This document shows, piece after piece, positions 29,496-38,960 of a stretch of DNA of 64,000 nucleotides; positions within the stretch are counted from its first letter, which is position 1, and the number at the start of each line of letters is the position of its first letter. Made by a program: the position numbers and the translations under genes. Source of the DNA: JAMXLO01 sp963850535 (GTDB lineage Bacteria; Pseudomonadota; Alphaproteobacteria; Acetobacterales; Acetobacteraceae); the NCBI GenBank assembly GCA_963850535.1, contig CAWKMC010000025.1:122713-186712 (forward strand). Reading direction: 5' to 3'. The notes below the pieces were generated by a model. The model had not been told where the DNA came from. It worked only from the letters and a program-made list of their open reading frames with translations, and did no database searches.

Positions 29496-30632
29496 CACGG
29501 TTTGCGATTGCGCACGGGAAGCTCGACGACCCCGGAACCCAGCACAGACAGTTCGTCATCCTGATTGCGGGCTTCCTGTGTGATCTCCACCAGACATCGG
29601 TCGTCTTCGACAAAGCGTCGTGCGACCTTGCCGCTGATGAAGAGCGTGTCGCCCTCCGGATTGTGGCGGCGGATCTTGCAGCTTGCGCGGCGCAACATGC
29701 CGTCATCGCCCATCCAGTTCGTCAGGTGGTGCGTCAGCCACGAGCAGCGCTCCGGTCCGTAATCATAGGCGCCGGGCACGCCGACCATGCGCGCGAATTC
29801 CGGCTCCCAGTGCACGCGTTCGGGACAATCGGGAATGCCGAAGCGGTTGGCGATGCCGAGGCCGCGGTGCGCCTGCACCTGCTTCCATGCCAACTTGTTG
29901 GCACGGATGTACAATCCGCCCCAGCCTTGTGCATAGGCGATGAAGCCGGTGACCGTCATTGGCCCCTTCACCATGACCGGCAGTTCATCGCCCTCGGCGA
30001 CGTCGTCCCAATAGCGCGGATTAGCCCCACGCACCTCTTCCTCGGCATAGAGGTGCCCGATACGCGCGAGCTCATCCTCGGAATAATGCAGCGGCGGGCG
30101 TGTCTTCACCGCATCGTATTTTTGACCCCGCTCGCGCGCCTGGTCACGATCGGTGCGGAAACACCAGCTGTCGGCGGAGGCGACCATGTCGCCACGCTGA
30201 TTGAAGAAATCGACATGGTAAATCTGCTGGATCGATCGCCCGGCAAACCGTGTCTGATGCTCGACCAGGTCCTTCAGCCAGGCTTCGGTGGTAATCGTGT
30301 CGTTGCGCCGCACCGGTGCATGCCAGGTCCAGTCGGCACCGGCCCACATCGCATGCACACCGGATAATCCGCCAACATAACCGGAGACAATCCGACTGGT
30401 TGCGAACAGGAAACTCGGCAGCGCGATGATCTCGCCCCAGCGCGTGTCCGCAGCGTAGTCTGGATCGCACCACAGCGGATTGTCGTCACCGATGCCGTGC
30501 GCGTAGTGGCGTATCGCATCGCGCGTCGCCTCGTGGCACCATGGTTCCAGCGTATTCTCGATCCGCACGTTCAGGCGGCGCCGCAGCGCATCCAGAGCGT
30601 CGTCGGTGATCTTCGGAAAGCAGCTCCGTCAT
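29492..30632 (-). CDS. MaoC-like double-hotdog acyl dehydratase (frameshifted near its start)
   Basis: About 379 residues with two hotdog-fold halves. The N-terminal half is of the FAS1-like dehydratase type (YAHGIGDDNPLWCDPDYA, GVHAMWAGADWTWHAPVRR) and the C-terminal half is MaoC-like (TVTGFIAYAQGWGG). The family hydrates or dehydrates enoyl-CoA or related thioesters. The current open frame begins at GTG 30568, but the preceding bases encode a plausible start if one T of the TTT run (plus AAA at 30617-30619) is removed: MTELLPKITDDALDAL. The ATG at 30632 then overlaps the stop of the CoA ligase (ATGA). This suggests a coupled ligase-dehydratase operon for degrading an acyl-CoA; the substrate is unknown. 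Confidence 0.78.
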
Positions 30633-32220
30633 GCCTGCTCCTGCAATTCGCGTTCGCGCAGTGCTTTGCGATTAACTTTGCCTGCCGGTGTCTTCGGCAG
30701 TTCGGCGACGAATGCGACGATGCGCGGGTATCGTGCTGGCTCAGGCGCGTGCGCACGAAGTCCTGGATGTCGCTGGCTAGCGCGTCGCTGTGTGGCTGGT
30801 CGGTGACGATGAACGCCTTTACCACCTGACCACGCCGTGCATCAGACACGCCGATGGCTGCCGCTTCGCGCACTTCGGGGTGACGCAGGAGCACGTCCTC
30901 GATCTCGGTCGCGCTCATTGTCCAGCCGGCGGATATGATCACATCGTCAGCGCGCCCCGCGTGGAAGTAGAAGCCGTCGGCGTCGATCCAGCCGCGGTCC
31001 TTGGTCGGAAACCACGTGCCATGCCGCCATAGCTTGATCTCGCCGATTTCGCCCGGTTCGCAGGCGCTGCCGTCTTGCCGCTGCACCGTCACCTTCACAC
31101 CGGGCACCGCCTTCCCGAGCGCGCCGGGTTTGCAAGCGAAGTCCTCGGCACCCGGATAGTTGGCGAGGACTACGCCCACTTCGGTCGTGCCATACATACT
31201 GCAAAGGCGTGTGCCAAAAGTCTGTTCGGCGAAGGTCTGACTGTCGCTGTCAATTGGCTCTCCGGTGAACGACAGCTTGCGCACCGCGTAGCGATAACGC
31301 GGTGCGAGACCGGACTGCCGCATCATCCGATAATGCGTCGCCGCGGCTGAGAGGTTGGTGGTGCCGAAGTCCTGCAACGCGTGCAACAAGCGCTGCGGGT
31401 CGAAGCGTCCGGCATAGACGCCGGTCTCGACGCCAAGAGCCAACGGCGCCAGCGTGCCGTGCCACAGTCCGTGCCCCCACGCCGGCGATGAGGGACAGAA
31501 GAAACGATCGCCCGGCCGAATGCCAGTGCCGTACAATGCCGCGATCATCACCACCACGATCGCACGGTGCGTGTGACGCACGGCTTCCGGCAGCTCGCGC
31601 GTTGTGCCGGAGGTGTACTGGAAGATCGCCAGGTCGTCGGCACGCGTCTCCGGCACGAACTGGCTTGGATAGCGCGCCATCGTCGCGGCGAATGCATCGT
31701 CCTGTGGGACGATCGGTATCGTCAGTTCGCTAAGTGACTGCGCCTTGTCGGCGGTGGTCAGCAACAAGCGCGGCGTGCAGTCTTCGATGCGCGACCGCAC
31801 GCCGTCGGGGCCGAACAGCGTGAACAACGGCACCGCGATCGCGCCGAGTTTGATCGTGCCGAACAGCGCGGCGTAGAACGCCAGTGAAGGCTCCAGCATG
31901 ATCGCCACGCGGTCGCTGCGCCCGACGCCCTGCTCGGCCAGCCAATGCGCATAGCGTGCCGACTGCTCGGCAATGGTCCGGAAGCTGATGGCTTCGTCGC
32001 GTCCATCCGCATGCGCGATGCGGATGGCAATGCGATGCGGGTCCGTGGCATGGCGGTCGATGCATTCGTGCGCGATGTTCAGCTGCTCGCGATCGCCATC
32101 GAACAAGTCCCACAGCCGCGCAGATGCAAACTCGCGCTGTGCATCGGTATAGCTGGTAAAGTCGGTGAGCTGCGCCACGCGAATTACGTCGGCCTGCGCT
32201 GCCAACCGAGCCAGTCGCAT
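30629..32220 (-). CDS. AMP-forming acyl-CoA ligase (frameshifted near its C-terminus), about 530 aa
   Basis: An ANL-superfamily adenylate-forming enzyme. The P-loop reads YTSGTTRELPEAVRHTH, less canonical than SGTTGxPK but as in some acetyl/aryl-CoA synthetase relatives; YGTTEVGVVLANYP (A5) and GRADDVIISAGWTMSATEIED (hinge and A8) follow. One missing base at about 30731 shifts the final 35 residues; restoring it yields YPRIVAFVAELPKTPAGKVN and the catalytic lysine motif of A10, ending at TGA 30629. ATG 32220 is the likely start, overlapping the amidohydrolase stop. It activates a carboxylate to an acyl-CoA, presumably for the MaoC-like dehydratase encoded next. Confidence 0.85.
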
Positions 32221-33002
32221 ACCCCCTGTGCCATTACCAACTCCAGGTCGTTGCCTTTCAGCCAGGGCAATTCTTCGGTGAACAGCGTCACGCATTGTCG
32301 GTAGCTGCATGGCATCCGGGTGATGTCTGTTCCCCAGAAGAAGCGGTGCGGTCCATACGCGTCGAAGATGCGCTGCAGCCCATCGTGGATGTCACGGAAT
32401 GGGTAGGCTTCGGCGGAGTAGCCGGGCGCGCCGGTCGCCTTGACCGCGACGTTCGGGCACGTCGCCAGCGAGCACAGCGCGTCCAGATCGGCGAATGCCG
32501 CTGCGCCCTTTGCCGAGCGCACCAAGCCTAGATGATCGATGATCAGCTTCAGGTTGGGATGCCGCTCGGCGATTTGGCGGAACAGCGGAAGGAAGCGCCA
32601 GGCCATCGTAGCGACTGGCGTGCCGGCGCGTTCGGCCGCAGGCCACAGCCAGTCCATGGTGCCGTCCTTATGCCAGTTCTCCTGCTCGGGCCGTGTCAAC
32701 GACCATCGCAGTCCCAGCATGCCCGGTCGCTGCTTCCAGGTCTCGATGCGCTTGCGCTCCTCTGGTTTGTCGAGCGGGAACCAGCCAAGGATGCAAAAAT
32801 TGTCCGGATATTTCTTCGCGGCCTCGACGGCCATTTCATTGGAGCCAGGATCCCAGCTTGGCGGATGTAGCACCGCACCGTTCACGCCCGCCGCATCCAT
32901 CTCCTGGATCAGCTCCTCGGCGGTATAGACGGAGGTTTGCCGATGATGCCCACTCGGCGTGCCACTGCCCCAGATATGCACCTGCGCGTCGATGACCTGC
33001 AT
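32184..33002 (-). CDS. Amidohydrolase-2 family metal-dependent hydrolase/decarboxylase, 272 aa
   Basis: A TIM-barrel protein of the ACMSD/2-pyrone-4,6-dicarboxylate-lactonase group. The N-terminal metal site reads VIDAQVHIWG: the first histidine of the usual HxH is a glutamine, as in many members of this subgroup. LIIDHLGLV and FFWGTDITRMP at about 150 and 230 are the other barrel-end motifs. The length (272) is typical. ATG 33002 has AAGGAGA six to seven bases upstream. Its stop overlaps the start of the CoA ligase by about 37 bases, so the two are likely co-translated. The substrate, a small cyclic or aromatic acid or lactone, is not known. Confidence 0.83.
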   Translation of the reverse strand: MQVIDAQVHIWGSGTPSGHHRQTSVYTAEELIQEMDAAGVNGAVLHPPSWDPGSNEMAVEAAKKYPDNFCILGWFPLDKPEERKRIETWKQRPGMLGLRWSLTRPEQENWHKDGTMDWLWPAAERAGTPVATMAWRFLPLFRQIAERHPNLKLIIDHLGLVRSAKGAAAFADLDALCSLATCPNVAVKATGAPGYSAEAYPFRDIHDGLQRIFDAYGPHRFFWGTDITRMPCSYRQCVTLFTEELPWLKGNDLELVMAQGVCDWLGWQRRPT

Positions 33003-33067
33003 GATCTGTCTCCTTCCCTCATCATGCTGGACGCCGCGGGCCGGACGCGTCAAACAAGGCGCGAACG

Positions 33068-33856
33068 ATGACGCGGAGCATGCGAGTGCTGGACCGGATC
33101 TTGCTGACCAATGACGATGGGGTCGATGCGCCGGGGCTGGCGATCCTGGAACAGATTGCATCGGAGCTCGCGCGCGAAGTGTGGGTGGTGGCGCCCGAGC
33201 ACGACCAGAGCGGCGTATCCCACGCGATCAGCCTGCACCACGCGCTGCGGGTCAGCCAGCAGGGCGAGCGGCGGTTCGGCATCACCGGCACGCCGGGCGA
33301 TTGTGCGGTGATGGGGATCTGCCACCTGATGCCGGAAGCGCCGCAACTGCTGCTGTCCGGGGTCAATCGCGGTCTGAACCTGGGGATGGAGACCGTGTTC
33401 TCCGGCACCGTCGGCGGAGCGATGACCGGCATGATGCTGGGGGTACCGTCGATCGCGCTGAGCCAAGCCTACAAGGATCGCAACAACCCGCTGTGGGACG
33501 CATCGCGCACGCTTGGCGTACAGGTGGTGCGCGATCTGCTGGCGATCGGCTGGAGCAAGGATGCCTGCCTGAATGTCAATTTTCCGGCGTGCACGGCGGC
33601 CGCGGCGGGGCCGATGACATTGGCGAGGCAGGGCGTGGGAATGATCGCCGGCATGCATGTGGATACACGGACCGATCCGCGTGGCATGACGTATCATTGG
33701 CTGAACTTCCGGCGCGGCGATCGGCAGCAGGGACCAGAGAGCGATTACGACGCGCTGCGCGCCGACAAGATCGTGGTGACGCCGCTGCGCTACGATCGTA
33801 CGGACGAGGACGCTTACCAGGTCCTGGCCGAGAAGCTGCCACGCTTCACCGGCTGA
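33068..33856 (+). CDS. surE: 5'/3'-nucleotidase SurE
   Basis: A 262-residue metal-dependent phosphatase with the SurE active-site start ILLTNDDGVDAPGL (DD at about 16-17), VVAPEHDQSGVSHAIS, and GTPGDCAVMG and LSGVNRGLNLG further on. It removes phosphate from nucleoside monophosphates and polyphosphate. It is flanked by minus-strand catabolic genes, not by the usual pcm, serS or nlpD partners, so it is alone on the plus strand here. The start ATG 33068 is one of two close ATGs (also 33080); both leave the catalytic motif intact. Confidence 0.93.
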   Translation: MTRSMRVLDRILLTNDDGVDAPGLAILEQIASELAREVWVVAPEHDQSGVSHAISLHHALRVSQQGERRFGITGTPGDCAVMGICHLMPEAPQLLLSGVNRGLNLGMETVFSGTVGGAMTGMMLGVPSIALSQAYKDRNNPLWDASRTLGVQVVRDLLAIGWSKDACLNVNFPACTAAAAGPMTLARQGVGMIAGMHVDTRTDPRGMTYHWLNFRRGDRQQGPESDYDALRADKIVVTPLRYDRTDEDAYQVLAEKLPRFTG

Positions 33857-33864
33857 AGTCGCCG

Positions 33865-34629
33865 TTACAGCCCACCCGTGACATCGATGGTCAGTCCGGT
33901 CACGTAATCCGCATCCGATGAGGCGAGGAAGCAGATCACCTTCGCCTGGTCCGAAGCCTCGGCCATTCGCCGCATCGGCACGCGTGCGATCTGGGCAGCC
34001 TGATCCTCCGGCGACTGCTGGTTGAACCGCGGAGCAATACGTTCGGTCAGCGTCATGCTTGGAGCGATCGCGTTAACGGTGATGCCGAACGGCCCCAACT
34101 CCAGCGCCAGCTTCTTGGTCAGTGCGATGATACCACCCTTCGCGGTGGCGTAGGCGCCGCTCGACGCGATGCTGAGGCCGCGCCCGGCGATCGAGGCCAG
34201 GTTGACAATCTTGCCGCTCTTCCGCCGCTTCATCAGCGGAATCACCGCGTGGCTGAACAAAAACGTGCCGCTCAGGTTGAAGTCGATCAGCTTCTGCCAG
34301 TCGCTGAACGACAGCTCATCCATGCTCGCGTTTGGCCTGTCGATAATCGTGCTGCCGCCGACCGCATTCACCAGGATATCGACAGTGCCGTACTCCTTCG
34401 CGGCCCAATCGACCACAGCATTGACCTCGGCTTCATCCAGCGCGTTGCATGGACGACCGATCGCGCGGCCACCCGACATGTTCATCGCCTCCATGGCCAT
34501 CGCAAGGCGGCGTTCGTCATTGTCCACTCCGATGATCACCCCGCCTTCGCTGGCCATGATGTCGGCGGCAGCCCGGCCAATGCCACTGCCCACCGCGGTG
34601 ATCAGCGCGACCTTGTCCTTGAAGCGCAT
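33865..34629 (-). CDS. Short-chain dehydrogenase/reductase, 254 aa
   Basis: A Rossmann-fold oxidoreductase with the cofactor loop ITAVGSGIGRA (glycines at about 14-20; the usual TGxxxGIG has A-V in place of T-G), NAVGGS in place of the usual NNAG, a catalytic Ser/Tyr/Lys set (S-I-A-S-S-GAYATAKGG) and GLTIDVTGGL at the C-terminus. An acidic residue after beta-2 (GVDND) points to NAD(H). The start has AGAGAGGAACA upstream. It follows the LLM oxidoreductase gene by 13 bases in the same direction, making an oxidative pair. Substrate unknown. Confidence 0.88.
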   Translation of the reverse strand: MRFKDKVALITAVGSGIGRAAADIMASEGGVIIGVDNDERRLAMAMEAMNMSGGRAIGRPCNALDEAEVNAVVDWAAKEYGTVDILVNAVGGSTIIDRPNASMDELSFSDWQKLIDFNLSGTFLFSHAVIPLMKRRKSGKIVNLASIAGRGLSIASSGAYATAKGGIIALTKKLALELGPFGITVNAIAPSMTLTERIAPRFNQQSPEDQAAQIARVPMRRMAEASDQAKVICFLASSDADYVTGLTIDVTGGL

Positions 34630-34642
34630 GATTGTTCCTCTC

Positions 34643-35680
34643 TCAGTTGAGCCGGGCGGCCTGTGCCATGACCTCGATCGCCTCGGGCTGGCGTGAACGC
34701 ACGGTCAGGCTGGTGGCACCCGAGTCCTCCCAAGCGCGGAAGCGCTGCTTGATGCGGTCGGGGGGACCGACGAGCGACTTCATGTCCACCCATTCATCAG
34801 GCACCGCGGCGATTGCTTCATCCTTGCGTTGCGCGAGATACAATTCCTGAATCCGATCGGCGGCATCCTTGAAGCCCCGGCGGATCATCATGTCCTTGTG
34901 GAAGTTCTTGTCGCGGTGACCCATGCCCCCGACATACAGCGCGACCTCGGGCTTAAGTTTGGCAAGCGCGGCGCTTACGTCGTTGCCGACCTCGACATGC
35001 ACCGAGGCCTGGATGGCAAAGTCACGCAGGCTCTTGCCATTGCCCGCGCGGCGGAAGCCCTCTTCGAGCCAAGGCAGATATTCCGGCAGCGAGCCCGGCA
35101 CGAAGCCCAGCGGCAGCCAGCCATCAGCAATTTCCGCCGTCAGCTTCACAGTCGCTTCGTTGCCGGTCCCAAGATAGATCGGGATGTCAGGGTTCATGTG
35201 CAGAATGGATTTCAGCGGCTTGCCGACACCCATGGCGCCTTCGCCGGTGAAGGGCAGCGAGATCTCGCGTCCTTCATGCGTCACAGGGGCCTCGCGCCTG
35301 AAGATCTTGCGCATGATTGCGACGTAGTCCTTGTAGCGGTAATACGGGCGACCCCAAGGCTCGCCATACCAGCCCTCGACGATCTGCGGTCCGGATACGC
35401 CGAGACCGGCAATGAAACGTCCGCCACCCGCCATTGCATCGACTGTCGCAGCGCACATCGCTGCATTGGCCGGCGTGCGCGCGGCAAGCTGCATGATACC
35501 GGTGCCGAGTTTGATCCGCTTGGTCAGCGCCGCGACGTACGCGAGTGGCGTGACGGCGTCCGTGCCATAGGCCTCTGCCGTCCACACACTGTCGTAGCCC
35601 AGTTCTTCGGCCCGCTGAACGAGCTGGACAGGTAAGTCGAGATGGGCGCGCGAATAGCCGATGGATAGGCCGAGTTTCAT
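34643..35680 (-). CDS. Luciferase-like (LLM) flavin- or F420-dependent oxidoreductase, 345 aa
   Basis: A bacterial-luciferase-fold protein: MKLGLSIGYSRAHLDLP at the start, then ELGYDSVWTAEAYGTDAVTP and RIKLGTGIMQLAARTPA, the pattern shared by F420-dependent and FMN-dependent members. FIAGLGVSGPQIVEGWYG and GTGNEATVKLTAEIADGWLP are further signatures of the coenzyme-F420-like subgroup. Whether this organism makes F420 cannot be seen. It lies between the NtaA-like monooxygenase and the SDR on the same strand, consistent with a multi-step oxidation. The 120 bases upstream contain GC-rich repeats. Confidence 0.87.
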   Translation of the reverse strand: MKLGLSIGYSRAHLDLPVQLVQRAEELGYDSVWTAEAYGTDAVTPLAYVAALTKRIKLGTGIMQLAARTPANAAMCAATVDAMAGGGRFIAGLGVSGPQIVEGWYGEPWGRPYYRYKDYVAIMRKIFRREAPVTHEGREISLPFTGEGAMGVGKPLKSILHMNPDIPIYLGTGNEATVKLTAEIADGWLPLGFVPGSLPEYLPWLEEGFRRAGNGKSLRDFAIQASVHVEVGNDVSAALAKLKPEVALYVGGMGHRDKNFHKDMMIRRGFKDAADRIQELYLAQRKDEAIAAVPDEWVDMKSLVGPPDRIKQRFRAWEDSGATSLTVRSRQPEAIEVMAQAARLN

Positions 35681-35689
35681 GGCACCGGC

Positions 35690-35786
35690 CTCCCCTTCCC
35701 CTTGCGGGAGGGAGGCAGGGGGAGGGGGCGTCTCGGCCGTCTCAAGGCCCCTCCCCCCAACCCCCTCCCGCGAGGGGAGGGGGAGA
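35690..35786. repeat. Two copies of a GC-rich palindromic repeat between the LLM genes
   Basis: A first imperfect copy lies at 35690-35730 and a second, better one at 35747-35786. The second contains CCCTCCCGCGAGGGGAGGGG at 35763-35782, identical to the core at 16939-16958. They lie in the gap between two genes transcribed in the same direction and could fold into hairpins, but no U tract follows. Confidence 0.7.
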
Positions 35787-35800
35787 GTTCCTTGGATAAC

Positions 35801-37150
35801 TCATCGCGTGTTCCTCCACGTTGCGCGCGGGATCGGCAGGCCGAAGTTCTCTCGCAAGGTCGTGCCGACATAGTCTTTGTGGTAGAGCCCGCGCCGCTGC
35901 AGTTCCGGCACAACGTATTTGACAAAGTCAATGTAGGTGCCGGGGACATGAGTCGCAGCAAGCACGAAGCCATCCGCCACCGGTTCTGTGAACCATTGTT
36001 CCAGTCCGTCGGTGACTTCCTTGGGGCCGCCAACAAACGGTTTATTCGGCCGCGCCCGGTGGCTGAACTTGATGAAGTCGCGCGGTGTCGGATTGGCAAT
36101 GCCGCTGGCACGCAGCACGCGGTCGCGCATCGATTGCGTGCCAGAAACGTTGGCGAGCTCCTCATCGGTGAACGGCTCGTCGATGCCCTTCGACGCGAAG
36201 TCGAAATTCATCGCCTCCGACAGCAATGACAGCGCATCCTCATCGGTCGCCAGCGTCTCGATCAGCGCCATCTTGTCCTCGGCTTCCGCCTTGGTTTCCG
36301 CACAGACGACATAGGCGGAAGGTGTGATGAAGAACTTGTCCGGGTCGCGCCCCTGCTGCGCGACATCATTCTTCATCTCGCGATAGAGCTGCCTGCCGTG
36401 TTCCATGCTGGTGTGAGTAGAGACGAACACCAACTCGCCCCAGCGCGCTGAGAAATGCTTGCCGCGGCCGCTTTGCCCCGCTTGAATAACGACCGGATGT
36501 CCCTGCGGCGAACGTGGCACCGTGAACGGGCCGCGCGAGCGGAACCACGCGCCCTGATGATCCAGCCGACGCACTTTGTCGGGATGCGCGAACAGGCCGG
36601 ATTGTTTATCGAGCGCAATTGCGTCGTCGTCCCATGAATTCCAATGCCCGAGCACGACTTCCATGAATTCGTCCGCACGATCGTAGCGTGCGTCATGCTC
36701 CAGGTGCCCATCATGCCCCATGTTCAACGCTTCGCCGTCGTTCATCGACGTAACGACGTTCCATGCCGCGCGCCCGTTGGTCATCAGATCGAGCGTCGCG
36801 AACACGCGTGCGACGTGGAACGGCTCGAAATAGGTGGTGGAGGAGGTGGCGCCGAGGCCAAGGCGTTCGGTCGCCATACCCATCACCGTGAGCACGGTGA
36901 TGGGGTCCATCTTCACGCAGCGGATCCCGTGCTCCACAGTGTGCCGATGATCATTGCCGTAGCGATCCGGCATCGCGAGGCGATCGTCGAAGAAGCCAAG
37001 GTGAAACTTGCCTTCCTCCAGGACGCGGCCGATGGTGCGGTAGTAGTCGGCGGACATCGAATCATCGCGTGATTCCGGATGACGCCAGGAGCTGACAAGG
37101 TTGGTGCAATTCTGCGCCTGCAGGAACCCAACCATGACCATCTGGCGCAT
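35801..37150 (-). CDS. NtaA/DmoA-type FMNH2-dependent monooxygenase, 449 aa
   Basis: A luciferase-fold monooxygenase of the nitrilotriacetate/dimethyl-sulfide/alkanesulfonate group. The start QMVMVGFLQAQNCTN is typical, as are MATERLGLGATSSTTYFEP, GRAAWNVVTS, and PVVIQAGQSGRGKHFSARWGE further on. Members use FMNH2 supplied by a separate NADH:flavin reductase to oxidise substrates such as aminopolycarboxylates, sulfides or pyrimidine/aryl rings. No reductase gene is adjacent. The start ATG 37150 has GGAG eight bases upstream; the gene is divergent from the quinone-reductase gene across 69 bases. The substrate cannot be inferred. Confidence 0.88.
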   Translation of the reverse strand: MRQMVMVGFLQAQNCTNLVSSWRHPESRDDSMSADYYRTIGRVLEEGKFHLGFFDDRLAMPDRYGNDHRHTVEHGIRCVKMDPITVLTVMGMATERLGLGATSSTTYFEPFHVARVFATLDLMTNGRAAWNVVTSMNDGEALNMGHDGHLEHDARYDRADEFMEVVLGHWNSWDDDAIALDKQSGLFAHPDKVRRLDHQGAWFRSRGPFTVPRSPQGHPVVIQAGQSGRGKHFSARWGELVFVSTHTSMEHGRQLYREMKNDVAQQGRDPDKFFITPSAYVVCAETKAEAEDKMALIETLATDEDALSLLSEAMNFDFASKGIDEPFTDEELANVSGTQSMRDRVLRASGIANPTPRDFIKFSHRARPNKPFVGGPKEVTDGLEQWFTEPVADGFVLAATHVPGTYIDFVKYVVPELQRRGLYHKDYVGTTLRENFGLPIPRATWRNTR

Positions 37151-37219
37151 TCGCGACGCTCCGTTCCGATACGATACTCGCCGGTATCATCGCGCGGATT
37201 TGCAGTGGAGGGCAATGTG

Positions 37220-38143
37220 ATGCTCGGTCTGGTCACCACACTGAATGACAAGGCGCCGATGGAGCTGCGCGAAGTGCCTGAGCCGCAGCCGCAGCGCAAC
37301 GAGGCACTCGTCGCGGTCCATGCGTTCTCGCTCAATCGCGGCGAGCTACGCTCGATCCGCAACAATGGCGAAGGCTGGATACCCGGTCAGGATATCGCCG
37401 GTATCGTGCTGAAGCAGGCGGAGGATGGCAGCGGCCCTGCTGCCAGCGCGCGCGTGGTCGCGCTGACCGATGAACTCGGGTGGGCGCAGCGCGTCGCAGT
37501 GCCCAGCCATCGCATGGCGGTGTTGCCGAACAATGTCAGCTTCGCACAAGCGGCGACGTTGCCGGTCTCTGGCCTGACGGCGCTGCGCACGTTGCGTCAC
37601 GGAGCACCGCTGTTGGGTAAGCGCGTGCTGATCACTGGCGCCGCGGGCGGCGTCGGCACGCTCGCAGTGCAGCTTGCGGCGCGTTCAGGCGCGCGCGTCA
37701 CTGCAGTGGTTGGGCGTGCTGCGCGCGCGGCAGGATTACGCGAGTTGGGCGCACTTGAAGTCATAGAGGGCATCGACACGGCACAGGGCCGCTTCGGGTT
37801 GATCTTGGAGTTTGCGGGCGGCGGATCGCTCGCACAGGCGATCAAGCTGGTGGAAACCAAAGGGACCGTGGTCGTCTACGGCAATTCGTCGGGTGAGCCC
37901 ACGACTCTCGTATTCGCTGATTTCCGGGGGGCGCCCAACTCGCGGGTGCAAAGCTTCAGCTACTTCTATTCAGAGGCGGAGGATCGCTTTGCGCCCGACC
38001 TTGCACTGCTGGTGTCGCTGATCGCTGATGGCTCACTGAAGCCGCAGATCGGTGCGGAGCGGAGCTGGCGCGACTTCGCGGTGATGGCCGAGCAATTGCG
38101 CGATCGCCGAGTTGCCGGCAAGGCTGTGTTCCGCGTCGATTGA
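37220..38143 (+). CDS. Zinc-less NADPH:quinone-reductase-like MDR protein, 307 aa
   Basis: A medium-chain dehydrogenase/reductase lacking the structural zinc cysteines. It shows the GroES-like N-terminal domain with FSLNRGELR and GQDIAGIV, the Rossmann loop ITGAAGGVGTLAVQLA at about 138-153 and the region after it. These enzymes reduce quinones or enones with NADPH. ATG 37220 has GGAGGG seven bases upstream; an upstream frame gives only unconserved residues. It lies ahead of an SDR gene by 13 bases on the same strand, so the pair is probably an operon divergent from the NtaA-like monooxygenase. Confidence 0.88.
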   Translation: MLGLVTTLNDKAPMELREVPEPQPQRNEALVAVHAFSLNRGELRSIRNNGEGWIPGQDIAGIVLKQAEDGSGPAASARVVALTDELGWAQRVAVPSHRMAVLPNNVSFAQAATLPVSGLTALRTLRHGAPLLGKRVLITGAAGGVGTLAVQLAARSGARVTAVVGRAARAAGLRELGALEVIEGIDTAQGRFGLILEFAGGGSLAQAIKLVETKGTVVVYGNSSGEPTTLVFADFRGAPNSRVQSFSYFYSEAEDRFAPDLALLVSLIADGSLKPQIGAERSWRDFAVMAEQLRDRRVAGKAVFRVD

Positions 38144-38156
38144 GGAAGGAATGTCC

Positions 38157-38960
38157 ATGGAATTCGCTGGCAAGGTCGCGTTGATCACGGGTGGTGGCGG
38201 CGGCATTGGTCGTGCTGCCGCGATCGGATTTGCCGGACGCGGTGCCAAGGTCGTTGTGGTGGATCTGAATGCCAGCGATGGCGAGGCGAGTGCCGAATTG
38301 GTGCGCCAGCGCGGTGGTGAAGCACGCTTCGTGCGCGCGGATGTGACGAAATCCGCCGAGGTGGCGGCCTATGCAAAGGCGACGCTGGATGCCTACGGCG
38401 CGATCGACTGCTTCTTCAACAATGCGGGCATCGAGGGCAGAGCCGCACCGATGCAGGACTACGACGAAGCGATGTTCGATCAGGTGATCGCGGTCAATTT
38501 GAAGGGCGTATTCCTTGGCATGCGTCACGTCATTCCGGTGATGCTGAAGCAGGGCCGTGGCGCCATCGTCAACACAGCCTCGACTGCGGCGCTGTTCGGT
38601 GGACCAGGGATGGCGCCGTACGTGGCTTCGAAGCACGCCGTGCTGGGGCTGACCAAGGTTGCTTCCGCAGAGGTCGCGCATAGCGGAATCCGCGTCAACG
38701 CCGTGTGCCCAGGACCGGTGGAGACGCGCATGATGCGATCACTGGAGGCGCAGCGTAATCCTGACAACCCTCAGTCGGTGCACGACAGGAACGCGGAAGC
38801 CACGCCGACGGGTCGCTATGCAATGCCGGAGGAAGTTGCCAACGTGGTGATGTATCTGTGTTCGGATTTCGCCGGCGACATCACCGGCACGCATATCGTT
38901 ATTGACGGTGGTCGCTCTGGGACTGGTGGAGCTCCGACAGCCGCGTCTCGGCGCGGTTGA
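38157..38960 (+). CDS. Short-chain dehydrogenase/reductase, 267 aa
   Basis: A classical NAD(H)-type SDR. TGGGGGIGRAAA is the cofactor loop, VVVDLN gives the acidic beta-2 residue, NNAGIEG is present at about 88, and the catalytic set appears as STAALFG...YVASKHA. The C-terminus has ITGTHIVIDGGRSG, then a tail whose coding sequence overlaps the 3' end of the TPR gene on the other strand by 62 bases. Start ATG 38157 has AAGGA six bases upstream; ATG 38151 is two codons earlier. It follows the quinone-reductase gene by 13 bases. Substrate unknown. Confidence 0.88.
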   Translation: MEFAGKVALITGGGGGIGRAAAIGFAGRGAKVVVVDLNASDGEASAELVRQRGGEARFVRADVTKSAEVAAYAKATLDAYGAIDCFFNNAGIEGRAAPMQDYDEAMFDQVIAVNLKGVFLGMRHVIPVMLKQGRGAIVNTASTAALFGGPGMAPYVASKHAVLGLTKVASAEVAHSGIRVNAVCPGPVETRMMRSLEAQRNPDNPQSVHDRNAEATPTGRYAMPEEVANVVMYLCSDFAGDITGTHIVIDGGRSGTGGAPTAASRRG

